From Heloderma charlesbogerti (Eukaryota > Chordata > Lepidosauria > Squamata > Helodermatidae): DNA of 64,000 nt. Made by a program: the position numbers and the translations under genes. Shown here in pieces: positions 32,350 to 42,914 of this stretch. Where the stretch lies: assembly GCA_026122225.1 (NCBI GenBank), contig JANEZZ010002240.1:930001-994000 (forward strand), in the 5' to 3' direction. Every line of letters starts with the position of its first letter. The stretch's first letter is position 1. Below the pieces are notes generated by a model, which saw only the letters and a list, made by a program, of their open reading frames with translations, had not been told where the DNA came from and ran no database searches.

Positions 32350-33327
32350 TAGGGATGTCAGAGAATTCTGCCACGAATCTCGGGGAGGCCGAATGCCAGC
32401 GCATTCGGGCCCCCGAAATCGGTGGTGGAATGGTCTGCCCCCCGCCCCCCCCGGGACGGGACTTACCTTGGGTGGATCTTCCTGGCGGCGGCGGCACCGG
32501 CAGTGGTTCGGCGGCAGTTCAGCGGCGGTTCGGCAGCGGGGTGTTGGCGGGGCGTCATCGTCAGCAGCTGCCAGTCTTCTGACCAGCTGCCGCCGCCACC
32601 ATTTCCAGTAAAAAAAAAAAAACGTGATAGGCTACGTAAAGATTTACGTAGCCTATCACGGCTAGATTTTTAAAAAACACCGTGATAGGCTACGTAAATG
32701 TTTACGTAGCCTATCACGGCTGATTTAAAAGAAGAAAACAACAACGCACGTACGCAAATGGCAGCGCCCATGGGCGCCGCCATTTGCGTTCCTTATTTTG
32801 GCACGTCTTAGTCTATGTAAATGTTTATGTAGACTAAGACGGCAAAAATAAGGGGAACGCAAATAGCGTAGCGTCTACGCTATTTGCGTTCCCCTTATTT
32901 TTGCCGTCTTAGTCTACGTAAATGTTTACGTAGACTAAGATGTGCCCAAATAAGGAATGCAAATGGCGGCACCCATGGGTGCCGCCATTTGCGTACGCGC
33001 ATTGTTGTTTTCTTCTTTTAAATCAGCCGTGATAGGCTACGTAAACATTTACGTAGCTTATCACGGCTGACTGCAGGGACGCAAATGGCGGTGGCTACGG
33101 CCGCTGCCATTTCCGTCCCTGCTAGCCAGCGGCTGGATGTCCGGCCGCTGGCGGAGCCGGCCGGCGGCTCCGCAGAATCCCTGCGGAGCGGAGCTGGCAG
33201 GCCAGAATTTCAGGGGGGAGGGACGGAGCGCCTCCCCCCCTGGCCAGAATTTCGGGGGGAGGGACGGAGCGCCTCCCCCCCACGAATGTCACCCTTCGAA
33301 AAGGTAAGTGACTTTCGTACATCCCTA
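32350..33327. mobile_element. THM-I hAT MITE, best intact copy (tip B to tip A)
   Basis: 978 bp, TAGGGATGTCAGAGAATT...CTTTCGTACATCCCTA, with a perfect 8-bp TSD TATTATTG (32342-32349, 33328-33335). Order: tip B with outward ACTTACC at 32461-32467; GC-rich hairpin; two GATAGGC hairpins (32621-32660, 32681-32718); ATGGC hairpin (32750-32790); AGACTAAGAC hairpin (32805-32840); central ATAGCGTAG palindrome (32846-32906); then the mirror set; tip A with GGTAAGTG at 33303. The exon-like frame of tip B is broken by a stop in this copy. No transposase. Confidence 0.96.
32681..33067. repeat. Palindrome of palindromes (THM-I core)
   Basis: The left arm 32681-32873 is almost perfectly complementary to the right arm 32875-33067, about 193 bp each. 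Each arm also contains its own perfect hairpins with TACGTA...TACGTA and ATGGC...GCCAT. The DNA or RNA could fold either as one long hairpin or as a row of short ones. Spacers such as AAAGAAGAAAACAACAA are mirrored too, so the symmetry is not only in the motifs. Confidence 0.93.
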
Positions 33328-33559
33328 TATTATTGGTTAACCCAATAAAGAAAAGGGACTACAAAGTCTGCCAGGCTTTTTCCATAACATGTGAAGATGT
33401 CTTTTGGAAAGTGCAAATGACTGGAGACAGGTTTTTTTTGTGAGTGTGTGTGGGGGGATCCCCCCAAATTTTGGGGCTATGACTTTGTCTGTGATTCTTT
33501 GACATGGCTTAATCTTATTGAGGAAAGCATGCAAAATACCTTGAAAACTCTTACTGTAA

Positions 33560-33627
33560 TTTCATTTCATTTATTATGTTTCTATACCGCCCCATAGCCG
33601 AAACTCTCTGGGTTGTTCACAAAAAGT
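33560..33627 (-). mobile_element. CR1/L2-type LINE 3' end, antisense
   Basis: TTTCATTTATTATGTTTCTA and CCGCCCCATAGCCGAAACTC are the inverse of the common squamate LINE 3' end (GAGAGCTTCGGCTATTGGGC ... TAAATAAA). Only about 70 bp remain. Confidence 0.65.
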
Positions 33628-33644
33628 AAACTATTACTGTAATG

Positions 33645-33939
33645 TAGGGGCGGGAAATGTGTGGGCCACATCTGGCCCCTGCCAACCTCCAGTGTAGCCC
33701 CCACAGATGCCTGCTGCTGCACGGTTAGAATTTACATGGGTGGCAAAACTATCAGGTGTTTGCTGCCAAGATATGGCAGCAAACTGCAACGAAGCAGTAA
33801 GTAGATTGATTTTTTCCCCCGCCATCAGCAAATAATTAACATTCCATGAGGTGGCAGTGGTGACATGAGTGCAGCCCATGGGATCTGGGGGGGGGAGAAA
33901 TGGCACCCAGCCCCCCTGCCCCAAAGTTGTTCACTTCTG
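33645..33939. mobile_element. hAT MITE family N, copy 1
   Basis: TAGGGGCGGGAAATGTGTGG at the left; CCCCAAAGTTGTTCACTTCTG at the right. Perfect 8-bp TSD CTGTAATG (33637-33644, 33940-33947). The second copy, at 37169-37804, has the more canonical CAGGGGTGGG...CCCACCCCTG ends. Confidence 0.85.
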
Positions 33940-33986
33940 CTGTAATGTATTAATAGCTACAAAATATACATGGGCTTTCTATTGGA

Positions 33987-34241
33987 AAGGGATGGACAAA
34001 CTCACCAGGTCCTGCAGCCTACCCCTGCTCTCCAAGTGGTCTGCAGCCATTTACACAAGATTACAGGCGTAAATGGTCCCTAACCCCTTATGGCCACCAT
34101 TTGTGTAAATTGGGATTTATGAAAAGGGCTGAGAGGGGACCGCCACGCTTGCCTGACAGGAGTCCGGGAAACTGAGCGGGCAGGTGGGGTGGAGGAGTCC
34201 ACCATACTCCATCCCCCACTTGGACTCCTGTGACATCCCTA
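33987..34241. mobile_element. Short family F hAT-like element
   Basis: Begins AAGGGATGGACAAACTCACC and ends GACTCCTGTGACATCCCTA. The core has ATTTACACAAGATTACAGGC and CCATTTGTGTAAAT arms. No matching TSD was found, so boundaries rest on the ends alone. Confidence 0.55.
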
Positions 34242-34489
34242 GAAAAAGCCTCTTTCTCCATCAGCGTGAGAGTGGATACTAAAATATTTAGACTTGGTAG
34301 ACATGGACCAATGGACTGATACCAGTCACAGAAGATCTGGTGCATGTAGAACATAGGGATGGCGGAGAATTTCTCCCCGAAACTTCGGGGGGCCGAGCGC
34401 CAACGCGTTCGGCCCCCCGAACAAGTTTCAGAGAGAAATCCTCTGCACCCCCCCGCCCCCCGCACCCCCCCCCCCGGGACGGGACTTAC

Positions 34490-34596
34490 CTTTTGCGAAT
34501 GTCCCTCCCGGTGGCTGGTCCGGCCGGCGGTTCAGCGGGTGTTCGAGCGAGGCGGGAGTGGCAGCCGGTCTTTCGACCGGCTGCCGCCGCCGCCAT
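34490..34596 (-). other. Exon-like module of tip B in the intact THM-II
   Basis: On the minus strand an ATG at 34596 (GCAATG/TACAATGGCGGCGGC context) leads to 107 nt ending AAAAG|GTAAGT at 34490/34489. The same length, 107 nt, separates ATG and donor at 11305, 12049 and 24013. The stretch includes a perfect 24-bp palindrome around GGTCGAAAGACC, which by itself would preserve the Lys-Thr-Gly codons. Confidence 0.45.
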
Positions 34597-34620
34597 TGTA
34601 ATGAAAGAAAAAAAAAAAAC

Positions 34621-35097
34621 GCCCCCTGATAGGCTACGTGACGATTCACGTAGCCTATCATGGCTAGATTTGCAAAGTCAGCCATGATAGGCTACGTGAA
34701 TCGTCACGTAGCCTATCACGGGTGACTTAAAAAAAAAAAAAAAAGAGTGTACGGATAATGGCGGCCCCCATAGGGAGCCGCCATTCCCGTTCCTTATTTG
34801 GTGGCTGTAGTCTACGTAAATGTTTACGTAGACTACGGCAAAAATAAGGGCAACGCTATTTGCGTTGCCCTTATTTTCGCCGTAGTCTACGTAAACATTT
34901 ACGTAGACTACAGCCACTAAATAAGGAACGCGAATGGCGGCTCCCTATGGGGGCCGCCATTCACGTACGCGCTTTTTTTTTTTTTTTTAATGTCACCCGT
35001 GATAGGCTACGTGACGATTCACGTAGCCTATCACGGCTGACTTTGCAGATCTAGCCATGATAGGCTACGTGAATCGTCACGTAGCCTATCAGGGGGC
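34621..35097. repeat. 477-bp palindromic core of THM-II
   Basis: Centre near 34859 (CAACGCTATTTGCGTTG). Each ~238-bp arm holds two GATAGGCTACGTGACGATT-type hairpins, an A/T tract, an ATGGCGGCCCCCAT hairpin and a GTAGTCTACGTAAATG hairpin. Arms differ by only a few substitutions. The long A- and T-tracts (34729-34744, 34973-34988) are mirrored. Confidence 0.93.
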
Positions 35098-35375
35098 GTT
35101 TGTTTTTTTTTTTACTTTCGCGTTCGCGGCCGGTGAGGCAAGGCGCCTCCTCCCCGGCCTGAATTTCGGCCGGGCAAGGCAGGAAGCCTCCCCCCCAGCC
35201 TGAATTTCAGCCGGGCGAGGCGGGAAGCCTCCCCCCCGGACTGAATTTCGGCCGGGCGAGGCGGGAAGCCTCCCCCCCGGCCTGAACTTCACGGGGGGAG
35301 CAGTGAAGCGCTCCCCCCCACCGCGAACGGCCTTCGAGGACAGGTAAGTGACTTTCGTCCACCCCTAGTAGAACA

Positions 35376-36449
35376 ATGTCTCTTGCAGATAAATGCACTT
35401 GACTTTTTATTTATTGGGATTTGCACAATGGTCATATCAAATTGGAGAAACATCAGTTTTTTGTACCTTTTGTATTGGTTTTTGTATCTGCACCAGTCTT
35501 TGTTGTAATACTAATAAAATAACATCTAATAATAATAATGCCCTGAGATATCAAACATCTCAACAGCATTAAAACAACAACAACCTCACAGTCTCCTTAC
35601 TATCCAAAAATATTTTCTGCCTCTACTGCTTTGAAATCCTTTAGTTTAGAGAAAATAAATTGAAACAGCAGGACGTCTGCCAATTCTCATGCCATTGACT
35701 TAGAGTAAATGCAAAATTTATACATAATTTATTTCAGTCATTTTTTTTAAAGGAGCGTTGCTCCTCATGGCTACGTTCTGAAGCATATCAATATGTCAGT
35801 AAAATATATTAATCTAATGGCGTATTTATGTGGCTTCAGTGAAGGAAACTCAATTGCAGGGTCTAACATATCTCTTGCTGTTCGTGGCACATGAGAAGGA
35901 GAAGTGGAGCAAATGAGAAAGCAGTTTGGGAGTAGGGATGAGGAGCATGAGGGGAGGGGCAACATTTTCTTTTCTTTTTTTTAATGAAGCTGTCCCACAG
36001 CACCTACAGCATTGCATGAAATAATTTTTGCTGTAAGCAAAATACATCTCCCTGTGGCTAGAAGAGGGGGAAGTGATGGAAAATGATCACTAAAATGCTC
36101 CCTCTGTGAATCATGAGTTAGCACTCTTTAAAATGAAGTCATTAATAAAGTATCTGTGATATATAGATGCTCTACTCCCTTCCAGAAAGCACAAATAGTT
36201 TATCGACTGTTTGGTTTATTGACTATTTGGCTTTTCAGAGGTCTCTTGACAGTGTTCCCTACCCATTCTGCCCACCCTTATTCAAAATAAAAACAAAAAA
36301 TGTTTGCTCTGAAATCCAGATCCTTTGAGCAGACCACCTGACCATATTTCAAACTCTAAGAGAAGTAAAATAGATATAGCCGGTCCATGTCCCTGTTCTT
36401 TACAACCCATGTCTGTGAGCCAGAAATTCTCACCGATATCCTAACGGGG
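35376..36449. other. Non-coding stretch
   Basis: AT-rich with AATAATAATAATG near 35529. Short open frames without recognisable motifs. Confidence 0.45.
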
Positions 36450-36457
36450 GAGAGGTG

Positions 36458-36932
36458 CAGGGATGTATAAGAAATTAATTTCAGTTTGTCTTTGATCAGG
36501 ATTTACCCAGTTTGCACCTGTTGAACCAAAAATGGATGCAATCTGAGGTTGAAGTGCATACATTTCTGAGCTTGGAGTGTGATTTGTGGACCCCCTAAAA
36601 TGCATTTGACACCATGTGTACATTTGAAAAATGTCCACAAATACATTTTAATGAACAGGAGGAAAATTTGTACATTTCAAAAATGGGCACAATTGATGTG
36701 CATATTTGGAAAAATATGAATGCAAATATGCATGGATTTTCATGCAAAACAAAAACAAAACAAGCCAAAGCTCTCGATCTGATATGGACTCAAGTTAAAA
36801 TGAGCTTCAAGATGGAATTCAGAGGACTTTGTTCAGCTTGGGTTTTGCTGATTCGCACATGCCCTCAGTCCCATTGTGGATTTCTCTGGCATCCCTATTT
36901 GTGAGCAAAAATGAAATTCTCATACATCCCTA
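36458..36932. mobile_element. Family J hAT-like element joined to a family K end
   Basis: The left CAGGGATGTATAAGAAATTA, the middle TACATTTGAAAAATGTCC and the right TTTTGCTGATTCGCACATG follow family J. The last 40 bp (GAGCAAAAATGAAATTCTC, CATACATCCCTA) match instead the family K terminus at 30698-30730, inverted. No TSD matches either border. A recombined or nested pair is likely. Confidence 0.55.
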
Positions 36933-37168
36933 CTTATGAGGAGGGAATGCAACAGCTGGGAGCATGAGTGATAAACCCATAGGCTGTACAGGTGCTTGCA
37001 TCCTCAGACAACAGTGCTGACTCCCTGATCAATTGCTCGGGTTGGTTAATATGAGACAGAATGGGGGTGTGGTTACCCACAATGGGTTTGTAAGATTCAG
37101 AAGAGTTTTGAAAAGACAGCTTAGTTGTAATGTTGTTTAAAAAGACATGGGAATTTAAACCGTTAATC

Positions 37169-37224
37169 CAGGGGTGGGTTTTTGGCCCTCAGATGTTTTA
37201 TTTACTTACTTACTTATTTATTTA

Positions 37225-37272
<48 letters not shown>

Positions 37273-37804
37273 TTTCTATACCACCCAATAGCCAAAGCTC
37301 TCTGGGCAGTTCACAAAAATTAAAACCAAAAAGCACAGGATAAAATAATATAAAATATGGAAGCTTAAAACCACAATAGAACAGTACAATGAGAATAAAA
37401 CCTAGCAGCAATGCAGAGATTCCAAATACAGATTTAAAACACCAAAGATAAAAGTCTAGGAAGCTGAAATGCTAAAATACAGGGAGAATATAAAGGCCTT
37501 CACCGGACGGAGTACAACGTAGGTGCCAGGCAAACATCTCTAGGGAGCTCATTCCACAGCTGGGATGCCACAGCAGAAAAGGCCCTCTTCCTGGTAGCCA
37601 CCCACCTCACTTCCTTTGGCAGGGGCTCACGGAGAAGGACTGCTGAGGATGACCTTAGGGTCTGGGCAAGCACATATGGGAGGAGGCGGTCCTTCAGATA
37701 ACCTGGCCTTCAACACCCATGATCCCTTCCGATAGGCTCTGCCAGCTAGGGCTGATTGGAGCTGTAAGCTAAATATCTAGAGGGCCACAAGTTGCCCACC
37801 CCTG
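37169..37804. mobile_element. hAT MITE family N, copy 2, split by a LINE
   Basis: CAGGGGTGGGTTTTTGGCCC at the left and GGGCCACAAGTTGCCCACCC CTG at the right form the terminal inverted repeats. Flanks CGTTAATC/TCTTAGTC agree at 5/8. The element is interrupted by the LINE 3' end at about 37198-37715. Confidence 0.72.
37198..37715 (-). mobile_element. CR1/L2-type LINE 3' region, antisense
   Basis: On the minus strand it reads RWVATRKRAFSAVASQLWNE and LPRDVCLAP near 37620-37530, the conserved C-terminus of CR1/L2-type ORF2. An untranslated region follows, then GAACTGCCCAGAGAGCTTTG, and a tail of TAAG/TAAA repeats (plus-strand TTAC/TTTA run 37199-37275). The frame is broken by stops. It inserted into family N. 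Confidence 0.82.
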
Positions 37805-37812
37805 TCTTAGTC

Positions 37813-38925
37813 CTAACTGTCTTGAGAGGTTTGCCAAATTGCTAAGCAAGTCATTTTAGAAGATGGAAAATTAAGCTTCTTAACCATTTGGAAGGAGCTG
37901 AAGGTTTATACCTGACAGTCAGACATGGTCTTTTAGTCAGTCAGACATTGTTTAATGATCTTAAAGAGCACATAATACAAGGGGTTAATAAGATCCTCCC
38001 CATTTCACAGAAAGACCCTTTGTCTACTAAGGGATCATCAAGATTTATGGATGAACAGAGCAGGAGACTCATGGTATATGTGCAACCGCACATCACAACC
38101 CTTTGATTATGTGCATGCAAACTTGCAGGGGGGCATTGGGAGAAATGGCTGGCTTAGTCTCTAGGAAAACATCAGCTAAAATGTAGTTTCTCATTGAGCT
38201 CCTCGTCACGTCCTGCATCTATATAGGCGTATTCCTATAGCTTTATGGTGTCTGAAGGCATCTGTTTAAATTCAATTTCAGTTGCAAAGGGGCCTAGCTG
38301 GCTGTATTTCCCAGCTGTTTGTTCTTGTTCAGCAGTCCAAAAGACATTTGGAATGGTTGTTTTGTTCAGGAGGAACAGCCCAGCATACTCCATAACACAA
38401 TTCTGGACAGTAGCAAATTGCACTCAGCTACAGATGGAATTGTCTGGCACTGTAAGGAAATAAAGCATAGTGCTATTTCAGATGCTAATGGTAAGTAAGC
38501 ACTGGGTGTTCCAGACTGTGTTTTTGCCCCACCTTTCTTTTGCAAATATCCTTAGATTCCTTACCAATGATCTGAGTGATGGAAAGCATACTGAATTGAT
38601 GGTAAGACAGTTGAATTTACATCAGTATGTTCCCCTCGCAGTTCTTCTGCACCCCAGATGCCACCAGACTGACTGCCTGGTGCAATGTCAAGTGTCAAAA
38701 ATTAAATCCCTCTGACAAACAAAGGCCATCCTGCAAATCTGCCAAGGTAAACTGGTTTTAAGAACTCGCTATTCTGGGCTCTCATCTCCCATGCAGCGAT
38801 GTTATCGTACAGCAAAGAAAACTCCAAGGTCTGAATCAGAGCCAAAAGGCTACAAGTGTCTCACTAGGGGAAGCTAGTAGAAAGCCACACCCCATGCAGA
38901 CAGACACATGTCCCACCCCATCCCA
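37813..38925. other. Non-coding stretch
   Basis: No gene, RNA or element was recognised. Several 60-80-codon open frames show no motif. Confidence 0.45.
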
Positions 38926-38929
38926 CAGA

Positions 38930-39250
38930 CCAGTGCCAGCTCCAGGCTTTTGAGGACCCTTGGCCAAGACACCCGCATGGGACCCTTCCCCCCATGAGTC
39001 TACCTCCTCACTTCCATTGCTACCACCTGCTATTGCTCCCCATCCTCCTTCTCATCATTGCTTCCACTTCCTTGTTTGACAGGCAGAGAAGTAGGAAGTG
39101 GTATCTACTGCTCCTCCTTCTTACCACCATCCTTGTCTGGGACAGAGAGAGGCAGGTGAATAAGTTGGTGAAGAGGAGGAGCAACTCCAGGGGCTCTTTT
39201 CGGTGGGCCGTTTCTGGGGTGTGGGCCCTTGGCAAATGCCCAACCATGCC

Positions 39251-39284
<34 letters not shown>

Positions 39285-39678
39285 TACATTTCTATACTGC
39301 CCCACATCCGAACCTCTCTGGGCAGTTTACAGAAGTTAAAACATTAAACACAGTATAAAATACCCTTGATGCTGACCCTACCACAGGCCATAAGCCTGAG
39401 TGACTTGGTTCAGTTCAGTGCTGGTTCCAGGTTTGGAGGGCCCTTGACCAAGACACCCTCAGTGGGCCCCCCTCTCCTCACTGTCATTGTCACCAGTTGC
39501 TCTTGCTCCTTATCCTCTTTCTCATCATTGCTACCGTTTGCTTGACTTGACATGAGCAAGTAGGCAGTGGCATCTTCTGCTCTGCCTTCTCATTACCACC
39601 ACTGTCTGGGCCAGAGGGCTCTTGTTGGTGGGTCCCTGCTGGGGTGTGGACTCTCAGCAGGTGCCCAAACATGCTTAC
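38930..39678. repeat. Two tandem copies of an unnamed ~300-bp repeat
   Basis: 38930-39245 and 39413-39678 share CAGTGC..GCTCCAGG, CCCTTGGCCAAGACACC/CCCTTGACCAAGACACC, CTTTCTCATCATTGCT and GGGCTCTT...GGTGGG in the same order, at perhaps 70% identity. They are separated by a LINE 3' end. No TSD or open frame was identified. Confidence 0.6.
39250..39370 (-). mobile_element. LINE 3' end with (TAA)n tail, antisense
   Basis: A (TTA)n run of about 35 bp is followed by TTTACATTTCTATACTGCCC and CTCTCTGGGCAGTTTACAG, the inverse of the CR1/L2-type 3' terminus seen elsewhere in the window. Confidence 0.75.
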
Positions 39679-39679
39679 C

Positions 39680-40905
39680 CTTGATGCCCAGCCCTGATTG
39701 GGTTGTGTTTTATCTGTGATGGGAATCCAAACCTCTTCCAAGTCACAATACCTATTAATGAACATTGCTACATTCTTCTTTGAATATGCACACTTGCATC
39801 TAGTCCCTGATTATAGGCAATGGCAGGAACTGGAAAAGCACCAAGACTACAGGATCTGCTCCAGATGAAAAGGAAAGACAGAGCTGGATGTCATCAGCAT
39901 TCAAATGGCATTGGCCCCTGTTGCATGTAATCATGATGCCCATTGGCCAATGGCTTCTGATGGATACACGTGATGGAACAGAAGGCGAAATGCAACCTTG
40001 TGGGACTACAGATGGACCATCTTGGAGGAATTATCACTTCTCAACTCCACACTTATGACCGCCTTGCCAAGAATGAATGAACAGAACTGCAAACACATGG
40101 CAGGTCCCCAGTCATGTCATCAACAGTTCATGATAAATTGTATCAAGGACCAGACGGAAACCTAACATGATCAGTACATGGAAATTTTCCCCAACAATCT
40201 CTTGGGGGATGGAGGGCAAACTTTGTGCTGTATTGTAACCAGACTTGAACCCTCAGATTAGGGTGGGCTACACAGAAATACATTTAAAATATATATTTTT
40301 AAAGTAATCCAGAACATTGGAGGGCATTGAGTTGACTTTCTCTGCTCTTACAGATTCTTCCTTAATGTTAATTGATTATCTGTAGCTCATGCTTGGAAGT
40401 ACACTTGCAACAAAGCTCAGGGTAAAAGCTGTAGTGACTTCTTAGTTCTTAGACCAGGAGGTAACATTTAGCTGGTGTAAAAAGTCCTGCGTCTCCAGAC
40501 AATTTGAAAATACTCACCATCCACTTTGGGGTGGGTTGATTTTATACTTTTTCACAGTTCCCTTAGGCAAAACACAGCAGGGGATTTTCTGTATTCATCT
40601 GTGAATGAAACTAATTCCTTGTAGACTGCACACATTCACTCATCACCGTGTGAAATCCAGATGCCGGGGGTGTTACAAATCATGTATAGGATTCAAGATC
40701 AGCTGTTGGCAAGTACATATGTGCTTGGATGCAAAGTCAGTTTTTTCAGTTACGTTTCTGCAAGCTAAGCTTGAGCAATGGGACACTCAAATGTGAGAGT
40801 CACAGTCATGATCAAACCCAAACAGCTTTTCAGATTTAGATAATGACAAGTGGGTGTGCCAGCTAATATTGCTCATCTCCACTGCAGTTTTATGCATGTT
40901 TACTT
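39680..40905. other. Non-coding stretch
   Basis: No recognised feature. Open frames are short. Confidence 0.45.
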
Positions 40906-40909
40906 GGAA

Positions 40910-41477
40910 GTAGGGGTAATGTGGGTGCTTGAGGGCAGGTGGAGTCTGATAGAGTCCCCTCCCCCATTCAGCCTACCAGAACATGTCCATCAAGCAGCCA
41001 ACCCTGCTCGCTGAGCCACACGACCTCCAACATGTTCTGGACCCATCTGCAAGCATACCGCACTGCCTGCTCCCTCAATGAGTCACCATTTTATGGGGAA
41101 AAAATGGCAACTCATTCTTTTCTGTAAATCTAATCTTATGCAAATGGCAGCCGTAAAAGAGCCATTTCTGCAACGTTACAGGTGTGAATGGACCATTTAT
41201 GCCTGTAATGTTGCGTAGATGGCCCCCTTATAGCGGCTATGTGCATATGATTAGATATACAGAAAAGAACGAGTGGCCTTTTTTTCTTTTTTTTTGTAAA
41301 ATGGCAACTTGCTGAAGGAGCAGACAGCTGTCGGACCCGCTCGTTGGGCTCGCAGCTGCTTGCCGAGTGGGTCCTGGTGACTGTGGGGGTTAGCAAGCAG
41401 GTCCGGGGGGAAGAAGCAGGGGGGTGACTTGGTGAGCACTCAGAGAACCCAGGTAGAGGTGAGTCCGTCCATCCCAG
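40910..41477. mobile_element. hAT-like family F element
   Basis: Starts near GTAGGGGTAATGTGGG and ends GTGAGTCCGTCCATCCCAG. The central hairpin has arms AATCTAATCTTATGCAAATG (41126-41145) and CATATGATTAGATAT (41242-41256), with CCATTTCTGCAACGTTACAG/CTGTAATGTTGCGTAGATGG inside. GC-rich ends carry GCGAGTGGGTCC-type repeats. No clear TSD. Confidence 0.6.
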
Positions 41478-41509
41478 GTCCACTGAACCTAGTCAAGCTT
41501 CCTTTGGCA

Positions 41510-41775
41510 TTTCTCCAACACTGACTCCTAATTTATTCCTGACCCTAATTCAAAATGCTGCCTTTCACCTACAAAATACTACATGGTTTGCGACCTTAGT
41601 ACCTAACTGAATTTCTCTTCCCATAAGTACTTACCCGAGTCCTAAGGTCATCAGCAGCTGTCATTATCCAAGTGCGCTCTCAGTATGAATTCTGGAGGGT
41701 GGCTACAAGGGAGGCCTTTTCAGTGGTTGCCTCCTGTTTTTGGAACACTCTCTCAACAGAGGCTCATTTGATGCC
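41510..41775 (+). mobile_element. CR1/L2-type LINE ORF2 C-terminal fragment
   Basis: The plus strand reads RVATREAFSVVASCFWNTLS near 41698-41757, the conserved C-terminal block of CR1/L2-type ORF2, preceded by decayed ORF2 sequence (QNAAFHLQNT). It is diverged and stop-containing, and the 3' tail is absent. Confidence 0.7.
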
Positions 41776-41840
41776 AGGGTCAGGTCCGAAATGAGACAGT
41801 TGCATCAGGCAGAAGATAGGGGTGATGGTGGTGGGGATGG

Positions 41841-41874
41841 TGTGTGTGTGTGTGTGTCTGTGTGTGTGTGTGTG
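41841..41874. repeat. (TG)n microsatellite
   Basis: A TG run of about 34 bp with one TC interruption. Confidence 0.93.
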
Positions 41875-42265
41875 TTGGGGTGGAGCAGTACATCAGGGGC
41901 CCCAGTACAAAGATATTAAATGTGTATTTATCTGTAGCCAGCCTAATCTGAAAGTTTAAATTGGGTAAAAATATTGCACGAAGTGTTAATTCCACCATCG
42001 TGGTTGTCCTTGTCTGGACATGCTCTAGTTTGTCCATTTCCTCCCTAAAAGATGATGCCCAGAACTGGACCCCAATGCAGTGTCTTGATGCAGCTTGAAC
42101 ACATGTAAGATCAGATTCACATGGGGCTTGGAAGGTCGCCCACCCTCCAGGGGCAACACCAAAGCCCCTATGGGAATGGAGCAAGCACAAGAACACGGTC
42201 TTTTGCTGGCTTATTCTTTCAAGTCTCATGTTGGTTTTTTAAGTTGGTTGTATATGCCCATCCTC
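41875..42265. other. Non-coding stretch
   Basis: No recognised feature apart from its microsatellite neighbour. Confidence 0.4.
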
Positions 42266-42267
42266 CA

Positions 42268-42865
42268 GTGAAGGCTTCCTCAACTTGCTGTCCTCCAGAA
42301 GTACGGGAACATGGCTTCCATCATCCCCAGACTGCCTGGCCATCGAGGACAGTTGAAGATAGAGATGTCATGGGCATCTGCCTGGGGGTCAAGGCCCAGC
42401 AAGAAATCATCAGCTTGGCCCCCTGGATGCCAGTCCATGGATTGCCATGCTTACCCATGGATCACAAACATGGCAATCCCCGATCCTTCTCCAAGATGCA
42501 AAATGGCAACTCAGACTTTTTTGTAAATTCCCATTTGCACAAATGACAGCCATAAAGTGGCCATTTACCCAGGATTACAGGCATAAATGGTCCATTTACA
42601 GCTGTAATCTTGTGCAAATGGCTGCTTTACAGCTGCCATTTGTGCAAATGAGAATTTATGAAAAAGGTTGAGCCTCCATTTGTATGTAAAATGGTGGCTT
42701 GGCAAAGGATAGGGAGGCCATGTATTGCTCGATGAGTGCCAGCGGACCACCCAGAGGCTCACCGCACATGGCAAGCAGGGGACAGTGGCTGGCGGGGGTC
42801 CAGCGCATGACAGGGGACCCGATGAGTTTGTCCATCCGTACTTGAGGAAGGCTGCTCTAGGAAGG
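42268..42865. mobile_element. Palindromic MITE interrupted by family F hAT
   Basis: AAGGCTTCCTCAACTTGCTG and TCCTCCAGAAGTACGGG (left) and TTGAGGAAGGCTGCTCTAGG (right) are the two ends of the MITE family seen at 21445-21585. Between them 42361-42840 starts TAGAGATGTCATGGGC and ends TTTGTCCATCCGTA like family F; borders TTGAAGAT/TTGAGGAA agree at 6/8. The F core has CCATTTGCACAAATGACAGCC-type arms. Confidence 0.62.
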
Positions 42866-42914
42866 CTGCTCTAGAGGAAGTAAGAGGGTTGGAAGAAGCT
42901 AATAGCTGGGCCTC

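Larger units (their letters stand above)
34354..35367. mobile_element. THM-II hAT MITE, best intact copy (tip B to tip C)
   Basis: 1014 bp with a perfect 8-bp TSD GTAGAACA (34346-34353, 35368-35375). Tip B begins TAGGGATGGCGGAGAATT and folds on itself (CCCCGAAACTTCGGGG, and CGAGCGCCAACGCGTTCGG). Its donor ACTTACC is at 34484-34490, with a minus-strand ATG at 34596 and 107 nt between. The core is a 477-bp palindrome. Tip C contains three GGCCGGGCGAGGCGGGAAGC-type blocks and ends GACAGGTAAGTGACTTTCG...CACCCCTA. Confidence 0.96.

Noticed and set aside
32600..33070. miRNA or other small-RNA gene from the strong hairpins
   Set aside because: Foldability is real but no promoter or conservation can be shown; kept only as a possibility in the findings.
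33085..33348. Open frame in tip A of the intact THM-I
   Set aside because: Ends in flanking DNA after the TSD; no support beyond GC-rich composition.
34359..34601. Recurring ~80-codon open frame starting ATGGCGGAG in tip B (also at 23262, 44819, 48672)
   Set aside because: It starts in the terminal repeat, runs through folded GC-rich DNA and through the splice-donor motif on the other strand. Copies differ freely at all codon positions by eye. No domain is recognisable. Best explained by GC-rich palindromes being open in several frames.
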